DNA of 15,481 bases from CAYOEZ01 sp964402955 (GTDB lineage: Bacteria > Chloroflexota > DTOL01 > DAOUCN01), in the NCBI GenBank assembly GCA_964402955.1, contig CAYOEZ010000107.1, positions 1 through 15,481 on the forward strand. The letters run 5' to 3'. Positions within the stretch are counted from its first letter, which is position 1; each line of letters starts with the position of its first letter. The translations under genes were made by a program, and so were the position numbers. Shown here piece by piece: positions 6,948 through 14,377 of the stretch. The notes under the pieces were generated by a model that saw only the letters and a list, made by a program, of their open reading frames with translations, had not been told where the DNA came from and made no database searches.

Positions 6948-8210
6948 TCAGTGTATCCAGACCGCCGTTCCGAGTACCGCCCAGTCGTAGAGCGTCTTGG
7001 CGTCTTTGTCGCTCAGCATGATGCAGCCATGCGTCTGTGGTCGCCCCAGCATTGAATCCGGCAGCTTTGTCTGATTCTTGCCCACACGCGCCATAGCGTG
7101 GAAACCATTCTCCCATTTGCCGGCATAGTAGATCCCCATCCACGACGGCATCCCCCACTGCATCGAGCTGGAGTAGGCGTAGGGCATCTTGCTCAGTATG
7201 GTGAAGTTGCCCTTGCGCGTCAGATAGGGCGCCTTGCCAGTCGACGCCTTGAAGCGCCAGACCACCTTGCTGTTCTCCCACACCGTCACCTGCTGCTTGG
7301 CAATGTCCACCTCGATCTTCTTACCGGCCGCCGCCGTCGATGGAGTAGGAGCCGATCCCTTCAGGCGCGCCATCCCAGCCTGCGCTTCTACGCCCTTCGT
7401 ATCTACATTGGACGCCTTTTGATAGTTCAGATACGCATCCGCATTTTTGCCGCTCTTCTCTAGCAGATCAGCGTAACCGAGGTAGGCGCTGTAGAGCCTG
7501 GTCTTGACCGACCGATAGTCGGGATTGCCATTGTAGATAGTGCGCAGCGGCTCAATTGCAGCCGAAAAGTCGCCGGCGCCGAGAGCGGTTGTGCTCTGCA
7601 AATAGAGCTGCGCAGATGTGCGCTCACCCACTGCACGCACGTCTCCCGGATTGATCGCCAGCGCCTTGTCGAATTCGGCGACAGCCTCAGCCAGTTTCTC
7701 CGTCCGCACGAGTTGCACAGCATAATTCAGATGCGCCGAGAACAGCTTTTCCTTCAGAGACGCATCGCTGGGAGCGCTCTTGAAAAGGCCCTCAACGATC
7801 GGAATGACCTGAGGCCAGTTGCTGTCCTTCCAAGCCTGATCGAGCATCGCCTGGGTGGTCAATGGGGTAGGCGTGGGTGATGGCGAAGGAGAGGGAGTCA
7901 CCGTTGCCGTCAGTGCCACGGGAGCGACGACGGCAGCCGTTGCCTCTGCCGCAGATTGCACATGGCAGGGCTGATCAGTCGCCAGGAGTCCGGCCAAAGC
8001 GTCGTCGCTAAAGCCCCCCCGGGCCGCGGTCGTAATCCCCCACAGAGCGACAACAACGACAGCGACAACCAGAACAAAGGTCAGGCGCTTGACAAGCCCG
8101 CCTCTGTTGAGGGAGGCGACCGGACGTGCATCAGCAAGACGTGGCGCCGGCCTGGTTGGCGACAGCGACGTACGCACGAAAGAAGGCTCCTCTGAGTCTG
8201 ATAGTTGCAC
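6948..8210 (-). CDS. Membrane-anchored TPR protein with L,D-transpeptidase (YkuD) domain
   Basis: A 420-residue envelope protein predicted to cross-link or modify peptidoglycan. The GTG start at 8210 has GGGGA six bases upstream. Order of parts: about 40 cytoplasmic residues, one transmembrane helix (about 43-60), a low-complexity Ser/Pro/Thr linker near 100-115 (PSPSPSPTPTP), two to three TPR-like repeats (around 120-275, e.g. AVAEFDKALAINPGDVRAVG), then the YkuD domain from about 295. The catalytic motif is HGCIML, with His394 and Cys396, and an upstream conserved His lies in GFHAMARVG. The domain ends the protein (GTAVWIH). The TPR part probably positions the enzyme or binds partners. It is a lone gene between repeat elements and unrelated to the sugar operons. 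Confidence 0.93.
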   Translation of the reverse strand: MQLSDSEEPSFVRTSLSPTRPAPRLADARPVASLNRGGLVKRLTFVLVVAVVVVALWGITTAARGGFSDDALAGLLATDQPCHVQSAAEATAAVVAPVALTATVTPSPSPSPTPTPLTTQAMLDQAWKDSNWPQVIPIVEGLFKSAPSDASLKEKLFSAHLNYAVQLVRTEKLAEAVAEFDKALAINPGDVRAVGERTSAQLYLQSTTALGAGDFSAAIEPLRTIYNGNPDYRSVKTRLYSAYLGYADLLEKSGKNADAYLNYQKASNVDTKGVEAQAGMARLKGSAPTPSTAAAGKKIEVDIAKQQVTVWENSKVVWRFKASTGKAPYLTRKGNFTILSKMPYAYSSSMQWGMPSWMGIYYAGKWENGFHAMARVGKNQTKLPDSMLGRPQTHGCIMLSDKDAKTLYDWAVLGTAVWIH

Positions 8211-8610
8211 CGTTTCCCCCTGATCAAGATACCGCTGGCTGGCATTCTATCGACGTGCATAGCGCCGTCTCATAAGTATCAGACGATGTTATACGTCATT
8301 CGTTATTCCCGCATCCCTTCATCGACGTCTTTCTGTGTGCTTTACCCAGACATTTCAAGACAAGGGCGCTCTTGATAACCCGGAGGCACAGAGGACACGG
8401 AGTTGACTGTGAATGGGTACGCCCGCGTCCGATCGGCATCGGGAGGCGTCAAAACGACCGGCCAAGAGGAGTTCTCCGTGATCTGTGTGCCTCTGTGGTG
8501 AATACAACACACTATCTTGAATTGTCTGCGCCTCACCGCCAATAGTTGCATTTCTCCCAAAAGTATGCAAGAATACCCACCACGAGACACCAACAACGTG
8601 GAGATGACAG
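8211..8610. other. Divergent intergenic region between L,D-transpeptidase and CoA-transferase genes
   Basis: This 400-bp gap separates two divergent genes and should hold both promoters. I see no strong -35/-10 pair. A weak plus-strand candidate is TTGCAT (8546-8551), 17 nt, AAGAAT (8569-8574). TTGCAT (8546-8551) and ATGCAA (8565-8570) form a small inverted repeat that could be an operator. The imperfect inverted repeat at 8383-8493 occupies the middle. GGAG at 8600-8603 is the ribosome site of the CoA-transferase gene. Confidence 0.4.
8383..8493. repeat. Imperfect 20-bp inverted-repeat element
   Basis: Left arm GAGGCACAGAGGACACGGAG (8383-8402) matches the reverse complement of 8474-8493 at 17 of 20 positions, with about 71 bp between. 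The CACAGAGG...ACGGAG wording recurs as an interspersed repeat in many environmental genomes. It has no ORF I trust. A small non-autonomous mobile or REPIN-like element is the simplest reading. Confidence 0.6.
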
Positions 8611-10230
8611 ATGCCCCCTCGAATACTGGCGGCCGCTGACGCCGTGCGTTTGATTCCCAACGGCGCCACCGTCGCCGTCGGCGGCTTCGTCGGTATAGGC
8701 CACCCGGAAGAGTTGACGGCAGCCCTCGAACAGCGCTTTCTCGCCAGCAGCGAGCCGCACGACCTCACGCTCGTCTACGCAGCAGGGCAGGGCGACGCCC
8801 GCAGCCGCGGACTGAATCATCTGGCCCACAGTGGGCTGGTGAAGCGCGTCGTCGGCGGCCACTGGAACCTGGCGCCCAGGTTGGGTCAGATGGCGCTGGA
8901 CGGACAGATCGAAGCCTACAACCTGCCCCAGGGAGTCATCACGCACTTATATCGCGATATCGCAGCCGGTAGACCGGGCGCTATCACACACATCGGCCTG
9001 CAAACCTTCGTCGATCCGCGCCGCGGTGGGGGCAAGCTCAACTCACACACCACCGAAGATCTGATCGAGGTTGTCACCCTGGCCGGGCGAGAGTGGCTGT
9101 TCTACCATGCCTTTCCCATCCACGCCGGCCTGTTGCGTGCCACCTCCGCCGATGAGCACGGCAATTTGAGCATGGAGCGCGAGGCCGTGACCCTGGAAAT
9201 GCTGTCCATTGCCCAGGCCGTGCGCAACTGTGGCGGCGTGACGATCGCCCAGGTCGAGCGCATTGTGCCGGTCGGCAGCATTGACCCCAAGCTGGTGCAG
9301 GTCCCTGGCATTCTGGTGGATGCGGTCGTCGTGGCGCGGCCTGAGAACCACTGGCAGACCTTCGCTGAGCAGTTCAACCCGGCCTACGTCGATCCCCCAC
9401 GCGGCGGACAGGTCAACATGCCCATCATGGCGCTGGACGAAAGCAAGGTCATTGCCCGCCGCGCCGCACAAGAGCTTTTCCGCGGCGCGATCGTGAATCT
9501 GGGCATCGGCATGCCTGAGGGTGTAGCCTTTGTTGCCCATGAGGAAGGCGTGCTGGGTGAAATCGTGATGACCGTGGAGGCAGGCTGCGTGGGCGGCATT
9601 CCCGCGGGAGGAATGAGCTTTGGGGCTGCGTCATACCCGGAGGCTATCGTCGACCAGCCCTACCAGTTCGACTTCTACGATGGCGGCGGGCTGGATGTCG
9701 CCTTCCTGGGCATGGCGCAGGTGGACGGCAGAGGCAATGTCAATGTCAGTCGTCTGGGCAACCGGCTCATGGGCGCCGGTGGCTTTGTCAACATCTCGCA
9801 GACCGCGCACACCGTGGTGTTTTGCGGGACGTTCAGCGCCGGCGGCATGGTCGTTCACGTCGACCCCCAGGCAGGTTCCCTGTCGATCGAAAGCGAAGGG
9901 CGCTTCCCCAAGTTTGTGCCCGCGGTCGATCACCTGACCTTCAATGGCGCGTATGCCTGGCAGCAGGGGCAGAACGTCGTCTACATTACCGAACGCGCTG
10001 TGTTCAAGCTGACCGAGCAAGGGCTGACACTGATCGAGATCGCGCCAGGGCTGGATGTGGAGCGAGATGTGCTGGCGCGCATGGCCTTCCGACCTGCTGT
10101 GTCAGGCAATCTGTGTGTCATGGAGCAGCGGCTGTTCCGGGAAGCTCTGGTCGGCATGAAGTCTGAGCTGAGCGACAGGTCATCTCGCTCCAGAAGACCT
10201 CACGGCCGCAAGCCAGGGAGGGACGAATGA
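8611..10230 (+). CDS. Acyl-CoA:acetate/3-ketoacid CoA-transferase (fused alpha-beta, YdiF-like)
   Basis: A 539-residue family I CoA-transferase with both half-domains in one chain, moving CoA between a short or 3-keto acyl-CoA and a free acid such as acetate. The ATG at 8611 has GGAG seven bases upstream. The alpha half opens with AADAVRLIPNGATVAVGGFVG and contains GAITHIGLQTFVDPR. The beta half has NLGIGMPEGVAFVAHEEG, the catalytic region IVMTVEAGCVGGIPAGG with the probable nucleophile Glu323, then QFDFYDGGGLDVAFLGMAQVD (a YdiF hallmark) and GAGGFVNISQ. Its length fits the family, except for a basic C-terminal tail of about 25 residues (SSRSRRPHGRKPGRDE) that may have replaced the native end. 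It is the only long plus-strand gene and is not cotranscribed with the sugar operons. Physiological acyl groups are unknown. Confidence 0.93.
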   Translation: MPPRILAAADAVRLIPNGATVAVGGFVGIGHPEELTAALEQRFLASSEPHDLTLVYAAGQGDARSRGLNHLAHSGLVKRVVGGHWNLAPRLGQMALDGQIEAYNLPQGVITHLYRDIAAGRPGAITHIGLQTFVDPRRGGGKLNSHTTEDLIEVVTLAGREWLFYHAFPIHAGLLRATSADEHGNLSMEREAVTLEMLSIAQAVRNCGGVTIAQVERIVPVGSIDPKLVQVPGILVDAVVVARPENHWQTFAEQFNPAYVDPPRGGQVNMPIMALDESKVIARRAAQELFRGAIVNLGIGMPEGVAFVAHEEGVLGEIVMTVEAGCVGGIPAGGMSFGAASYPEAIVDQPYQFDFYDGGGLDVAFLGMAQVDGRGNVNVSRLGNRLMGAGGFVNISQTAHTVVFCGTFSAGGMVVHVDPQAGSLSIESEGRFPKFVPAVDHLTFNGAYAWQQGQNVVYITERAVFKLTEQGLTLIEIAPGLDVERDVLARMAFRPAVSGNLCVMEQRLFREALVGMKSELSDRSSRSRRPHGRKPGRDE

Positions 10231-10268
10231 GCCAGCTAAACCACGTCAGCTTCCATTGCTTGGCGTGA
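10227..10268 (+). pseudogene. Translationally coupled 13-codon stub resembling the start of a VOC/glyoxalase protein
   Basis: ATG 10227 overlaps the CoA-transferase stop as ATGA and has GGGAGG five bases upstream, a good initiation site. The product MSQLNHVSFHCLA ends at TGA 10266. L-N-H-V at the N-terminus is typical of vicinal-oxygen-chelate (glyoxalase/dioxygenase) domains, where the His is a metal ligand. Only 13 codons remain before the 3' end of the convergent SDR gene, so this is probably a truncated downstream gene of the CoA-transferase operon. The similarity is too short to be certain. Confidence 0.3.
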
Positions 10269-10284
10269 CCCCTGCTCAGGGCTG

Positions 10285-11067
10285 CTACTTCGCCGTGTAG
10301 CCGGCGTCGACTGGTATATTTGCCGCCGTGATGTAGGCGGAGGCATCGGAAGCCAGGAAGACAACGACGCCCATCAGATCGGTGTCATCAGCCAGGCGGC
10401 CCAGCATAGTGTGCTCGCTGTAGCGACGCACGAACGATTCCTTCATATCCTCGGTGTAGTAGCCGCCCGGGCTGATGCAGTTGCAGCGTACGCCTTGCGC
10501 TCCGTAGTAGCTGGCAATGAAACGTGTGTAGTTGATGATCCCGCCCTTATGGAAGTAGTAGTCCGGCGCGTACTTCATCGCTGTGCCCGCGTAGTTCACG
10601 GGATCGGGACCGACCATGCCATAGATCGACGCCACGTTGATGATCGAGCCGCTCCCCTGCGCCGCCATGACGTCGCCAAAGGCTCTCGTCATCAGAAACA
10701 TGCCGGTGGCATTGACCTGCATGCTCTCAGCGAAGGCCGCTGCCGAGTCGCGGTAGCCCTCCTTCATGGGACGCGCCACGGCGTTATTCACCAGAATGTC
10801 GATGCGCTGGCTGTCGGCCACAATGGCATCGCGCAACGCATTCACCGATGACTCGTCGCTCTGGTCCAAGGGCAAGGGACGAACATCGTGGCCCAAAGCC
10901 CTGTGCTCGGCTGCCACCTTTTCGAGAGCATCCGCATGGCGTGCTGCTATATAGGTGCGCGCTCCTGCCTCGGCCAGCGCCGCCACAATCTGCCGTCCAT
11001 ACAGCCCGGCGCCGCCGCTCACCAGCGCCACCTTTCCCGCCAGCGAAAAGCGATCAAGAATGCCCAC
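10285..11067 (-). CDS. Short-chain dehydrogenase/reductase (SDR)
   Basis: A classical SDR of 260 residues from GTG 11067 (GGGGAG about nine bases upstream); an ATG at 11094 would add nine residues with no family similarity. Predicted NAD(P)-dependent oxidoreductase for a sugar or related alcohol. Motifs: VALVSGGAGLYGRQIVAAL (cofactor loop), DILVNNA, IINVASIYG with the catalytic Ser, YYFHKGG as the YxxxK pair, and CISPGGYYTEDM. The insertion between Ser and Tyr (GPDPVNYAGTAMKYAPDYY) is longer than usual and is a feature of some sugar-modifying SDRs. The C-terminus DASAYITAANIPVDAGYTAK is complete. It begins about 42 bp after the PfkB kinase stop and is the last gene of the HAD-led operon. Confidence 0.92.
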   Translation of the reverse strand: MGILDRFSLAGKVALVSGGAGLYGRQIVAALAEAGARTYIAARHADALEKVAAEHRALGHDVRPLPLDQSDESSVNALRDAIVADSQRIDILVNNAVARPMKEGYRDSAAAFAESMQVNATGMFLMTRAFGDVMAAQGSGSIINVASIYGMVGPDPVNYAGTAMKYAPDYYFHKGGIINYTRFIASYYGAQGVRCNCISPGGYYTEDMKESFVRRYSEHTMLGRLADDTDLMGVVVFLASDASAYITAANIPVDAGYTAK

Positions 11068-11109
11068 CGTGTCGTTCTCCCCTGTCCATAACATCAGTAG
11101 TATCTGGAC

Positions 11110-12166
11110 TCAAAACAGCGCAGCGGGTTGCCCCGACTCCCGCTGTTGCTGTAGAAAATCGGTGAAGCGCCGCCTGACCAGATACTGCGAAGCCGTGCCC
11201 GTCACACCGATCTGCTGGATGGTAAGCGACGCGACCAGGCAGCCGATCAGACCAGCCTGGGGCAACGTTGCGCCGCTACAGAGGGCCGCGGCAATCCCCG
11301 CCATCGTGCTATCGCCGGCGCCAACGATGTCGATCTCACCGCTCACGTGGTAAGTCGGCACGCGGCGCACATCGCCATCGGCAGCCACCAACAGCCCCTC
11401 CTCGCCCAGGGTAACGTAGACAGGCCGCCCTGTTCGCTGTGCCAGTGTGCGTGCAACCTGTGCAATGTCGAAGGGCGCAATGCCCTGAACTGCGCTGTCC
11501 GTTGCCGACGCCGCTTCGCCTCGATTGGGCTTGACAATCATATTGCGAAACTCGCCGATGCGCGTGCGAGAATCAGCAAGAAAGACGACGTCAGGCCGCG
11601 CCTGCGCCAGCTCGCTCAGACAATTCCGCACCGTGTCCGTGATCACACCGTAGTTGCGCTCCGGCACTTGATCGGCGATCACCAGCGCGTCAAAGTGGTT
11701 GACTGCTTCCTGCAGCTTGTCGATGAGCCAATGCTCAGCCTGAGCGCTCAGTGGCTGGCGGTTCTTGATATCCAGACGGTTCAACTCCCTCGTCTTGCCG
11801 CCGCCGAGTTGCTGGAGAGGCTTGGTATAGGTTGGCGTCTGGAATCCGGGCGTCACATGCAGCCAGCCATCATCGATGCGCGCCCGCTGCAAAGCCTGAC
11901 GCAGGTCATAGCCCTCGCCATCATCCCCCACCAGAGTCAGAACGGACACCTGCCCGATCCCCAACGCGGCCAGATTGTTGGCGACGGTGCCCNNNNNNNN
12001 NNCAGCGCAGACGCGTCACATGGTGCGCCTCCAGGCCCGTCTCCAGCGAAACCTCCGCCAGGGTAGGATCGATATCCAGATACTTGTCCAGAAAAAGATC
12101 GCCGACCACGCAGATGCGCGTCTGCGAGAAGTGCGCCAGGATTGCCTCGAGTTGCTCAGGAGCCAC
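11110..12166 (-). CDS. PfkB-family sugar kinase, RfaE/HldE kinase-domain type (contains assembly gap)
   Basis: Ribokinase-fold kinase of about 350 residues. GTG 12166 has GGGAGG seven bases upstream. RICVVGDLFLDKYLDIDP at the N-terminus and the following SLETGLEAHHVTR resemble the HldE/RfaE domain I layout. GTVANNLAALGIGQVSVLTL after the gap is the nucleoside-kinase-type N-domain, and IDIVGAGDSTMAGIAAALCS holds the catalytic Asp and anion hole. Ten Ns (11993-12002) interrupt codons around residue 55; the frames on the two sides join only if the true gap is a multiple of three, so a real frameshift is not indicated. There is no nucleotidyltransferase domain. By family it phosphorylates C1 or C-terminal hydroxyls of sugar or sugar phosphate; a heptose-7-phosphate-like substrate is possible but unproven. 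Its start lies inside the preceding DHS-like frame, implying coupling. Confidence 0.88.
11993..12002. other. Ten-N assembly gap inside the PfkB kinase gene
   Basis: The run of ten Ns separates reading frames that differ by one base register, so the missing length must be a multiple of three (for example 9 or 12). The length is a placeholder. The missing codons would cover the glycine-rich loop just before GTVANNL. Confidence 0.95.
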
Positions 12167-13140
12167 GGCGTTCCTCCCATACGCTCGGCCAGCAGGCGGA
12201 ACAGCGCCGGCACGGTCTGGCGATGGTCGCCACAGAAGTAGTAGCTCTCGCCGCCATCGGCCACCGTGCGCACCAGAATGGTCTTCCAGGGACGATAGTA
12301 GTAGCCGGGCTCGCTCTTGCTCGGCTGGCGGCGATAGTCGCCGTCGATCGGTATCAAATCGAAGACGGCAGTGGTGAAGTGACAGATCTCGCGCCCCTCC
12401 TGCCGGGCGACGTTGCGCGCCATAGACAGCGCTTTGAGATAGACCTCCGGCCCCATCACCGCGCTGCCAAAGTCCAGCAAAACGCCGCCCTCCAGGTTTT
12501 CGATCTGCGCGGCAAAGATGAGAAAGTCAGTGTACGATGCCTTGCCACAGGCCGCACCGTCGAAATTGGGGTGCTCGTGAATGATGTCATAGCCGATACC
12601 CACGTGAACAGTGGCAGGAACGCCCAGTTGATAGGCGTTGGCAAAGACACTCAATTCACGGTGGGGGAAATCGCTCTCTGCAATGGCTTTACCCAGCGCC
12701 TCGCCCAGCCCCAGGTCGCGGCCCGCTGCGTCTGACACGATCTGGTTGATCTCTCCCGTTTCGCGCCACAGACCGAATTGGCCATCGCGAATGTAGCGGG
12801 CGACACTCTCCGACGTCGCGCCGATGCGCGCCATCTCATAGTCATGGATGGCGCACGCCCCGTTTCCCGCCACGTGGGTCAGCAATCCGCGCCGCAGCAA
12901 CTCGCGCAGAAAGAGCGAGTTGCCCTGCCTGATGACATGCGCACCCATCATCAGGATCAGCGGGCGGCCAGCCTTGCGGGCAGCCACCATGCAGTCGGCC
13001 AAGAGCGGCAGATTCGCATGCGTGTAAGGCGCAACCGGGGCGTCGAGCGCCATGACGGAGTCCAGGTGCATGTCATGCTCGCGCTCAGCCAATGGGCGCA
13101 GCCGCAGACGTGAACGATCAAAGAGGGTATAGCGGCTCAT
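12016..13140 (-). CDS. Deoxyhypusine-synthase-like protein of unknown function
   Basis: The start is ATG 13140, which overlaps the HAD stop (ATGA) and has GGAGG seven bases upstream. Conserved-looking blocks are LILMMGAHVIRQGNSLFLRE, LTHVAGNGACAIHDYEMARI, GATSESVARYI, PATVHVGIGYDIIHEHPNFD, GAACGKASYTDFLIFAAQIE, GGVLLDFGSAVMGPEVYLKA and YYYRPWKTILVRTVADGGES. This layout resembles deoxyhypusine-synthase-superfamily (NAD-binding, Rossmann-like) proteins that bacteria encode without eIF5A, but I recognise it only at that level. No hypusine pathway partner is present. The last 50 or so codons (after LLAERMGG) lie over the kinase start in another frame and are Arg/Trp-rich, unlike real protein; the alternative frame closes at TGA 12156-12158, suggesting a small frameshift near the end. 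True length is probably about 328 residues. Confidence 0.65.
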   Translation of the reverse strand: MSRYTLFDRSRLRLRPLAEREHDMHLDSVMALDAPVAPYTHANLPLLADCMVAARKAGRPLILMMGAHVIRQGNSLFLRELLRRGLLTHVAGNGACAIHDYEMARIGATSESVARYIRDGQFGLWRETGEINQIVSDAAGRDLGLGEALGKAIAESDFPHRELSVFANAYQLGVPATVHVGIGYDIIHEHPNFDGAACGKASYTDFLIFAAQIENLEGGVLLDFGSAVMGPEVYLKALSMARNVARQEGREICHFTTAVFDLIPIDGDYRRQPSKSEPGYYYRPWKTILVRTVADGGESYYFCGDHRQTVPALFRLLAERMGGTPWLLSNSRQSWRTSRRRASAWSAIFFWTSIWISILPWRRFRWRRAWRRTM

Positions 13141-14006
13141 CGTGCATCCTCCGCAAAGAGATAGCCAAGCAGCGCTCGCCACTCACGATAGTCCGGGACG
13201 ATGACGTCGGCGCCGACGCCGATCAACCGCTGGCGCTTCCAGGCGTCGATGCCCTCGCGCCGGGCCTCGTCGGAGGCGACGCCAATGGCCGTACCGCCGG
13301 CTTCCCTGGTGTTCTCTATCTCCACATAGCCATCGCCGAAAGAGAGCAACTCAGCGCCGCGCAGCTTATGCTCGGCAATAATCCACTGGATGACCGCAGC
13401 CTTCGAGAAGCGACGGAGGTCGTCGACCGCGCCGTAGAGATGGCTACCGAAATAGCCCGTCAGCCCCAACAGAGCGGCCTCCTCCTGCATGTAGACCTCG
13501 TCTGTTCCGCTGGCGCAGTAGAGGTCAAGCCCCTTGTCCCGCAAAGCGTTAAGCAATTCGAATGTGCCTGGCACAACCATGTCCACCGGCTTGATCTGCC
13601 CTGAGCGCAGCCCGGTGCGCCGGTAATCGATCCGTTCCAGCAGCAGGTCGTGATAGCGGCGCTTGTAGTCCACAGGAGGAAGCGGAGCGCCGCCGCGCCT
13701 GCTTACCTGCTCGGCCAGTTCCATCATCTGGTATATCGTTTGTTTGCCGGTCAGGCGGCCAACGTAATCCTCAACCACGACTTCCAGTTGAGCGCGCTGC
13801 TCGGCGCGTGGAGTGGCAGCGAGGATGTCTACCATCATGGGGATCATGATCGCCTGCCAGCCCTCCCGGATGAGAGAGAGCGTACCGTCGAAATCGAAGA
13901 GGACTGCGCCAAAGTGGCCGCGCTCGATGCGGTGGTTGATGATCTCGATGCTGGTGGCGGGCAGATAGCTTGCGCCGGGGATCAGGGCAGGCGAGCTCGG
14001 GTTCAA
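13137..14006 (-). CDS. HAD-superfamily phosphohydrolase
   Basis: Haloacid-dehalogenase-type phosphatase of 289 residues, first gene of the second sugar-type operon. The start is TTG 14006, because AGGAG lies six bases upstream and the open frame back to 14171 has no family similarity. Motif I is AVLFDFDGTLS with Asp38 (nucleophile) and Asp40. Motif II is LYCASGTDEVY (Ser/Thr), motif III the Lys in RRFSKAAVIQWII, and motif IV LLSFGDGYVEIEN with acidic residues. The cap region between motifs I and II is large and helical (about residues 55-150), with YKRRYHDLLLERIDYRRTG. I infer removal of phosphate from a sugar phosphate. The stop overlaps the next start (ATGA), so it is coupled with the DHS-like gene. 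Confidence 0.88.
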   Translation of the reverse strand: MNPSSPALIPGASYLPATSIEIINHRIERGHFGAVLFDFDGTLSLIREGWQAIMIPMMVDILAATPRAEQRAQLEVVVEDYVGRLTGKQTIYQMMELAEQVSRRGGAPLPPVDYKRRYHDLLLERIDYRRTGLRSGQIKPVDMVVPGTFELLNALRDKGLDLYCASGTDEVYMQEEAALLGLTGYFGSHLYGAVDDLRRFSKAAVIQWIIAEHKLRGAELLSFGDGYVEIENTREAGGTAIGVASDEARREGIDAWKRQRLIGVGADVIVPDYREWRALLGYLFAEDAR

Positions 14007-14136
14007 AGATGTCTCCTGTTGGGCTGAGCAGCGCGCCACACTCGGCGGAGCAGCCCTCAGCGGATTCTGGCAGTGAGGTGCGATGGCTCGACGCGCGTGC
14101 GCTCGTGGTGACGGGGTACGCTGGCGCGGCAGTGTC

Positions 14137-14165
14137 AGCATACCACATGCGCCTGCGTTGCGCAA
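14137..14165 (-). promoter_or_regulatory. Candidate promoter of the HAD-led operon
   Basis: Minus-strand TTGCGC (14165-14160), 17-nt spacer, TATGCT (14142-14137). The -10 matches consensus at four of six positions and the -35 at three. The predicted start near 14130 gives a leader of about 125 nt before the TTG codon at 14006. Confidence 0.45.
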
Positions 14166-14229
14166 GAACACCCGCTCAGGTGAGACAGAACTCGCTTTTC
14201 AGTTTTATCTGACAGATGCAGCGAATGTC

Positions 14230-14258
14230 TTGACGAACGCCATGCCGTCTGGTACAAT
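14230..14258 (+). promoter_or_regulatory. Strong sigma70 promoter of the truncated tRNA-Lys
   Basis: TTGACG (14230-14235), a 17-nt spacer and TACAAT (14253-14258), close to consensus. The -10 ends 38 bp upstream of the tRNA 5' end, normal for a stable-RNA promoter. The same hexamer pair with the same spacing occurs again in the tandem repeat at 14721-14749 on the other strand. Confidence 0.75.
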
Positions 14259-14296
14259 ACGCCTGCGTTTCCCGAAGAGGACCGCACTCATCGCGT

Positions 14297-14338
14297 GTCC
14301 CTATAGCTCAGTGGCAGAGCAGCGGACTTTTAATATGC
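14297..14338 (+). tRNA. tRNA-Lys(UUU), 3' half missing
   Basis: The 5' half is intact: acceptor strand GTCCCTA, T-A at positions 8-9, D-arm GCTCAGTGGCAGAGC, a linking A, anticodon stem GCGGA and loop CTTTTAA with anticodon TTT. The following bases should read TCCGC but read TATGC (position 40 mismatched), and no T-arm with TTCGA or TAGGGAC acceptor complement follows. GGGAC at 14358-14362 can pair with GTCCC, but the intervening length is about seven bases too short and lacks a T-arm. The gene therefore breaks at the anticodon stem. A recombination at an anticodon-loop attachment site or an assembly join are both possible. Confidence 0.7.
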
Positions 14339-14377
14339 AGGCCTTCGCACCGTCCGCGGGACTGGGGAGGATACAAT

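Noticed and set aside
8355..8946. Two overlapping minus-strand ORFs at the CoA-transferase start
   Set aside because: They are partly antisense to the CoA-transferase and partly within the inverted-repeat element, with no motifs.
14007..14171. Longer HAD protein starting at 14171
   Set aside because: The extension is low-complexity and unlike the family, overlaps the candidate promoter, and an AGGAG site marks TTG 14006.
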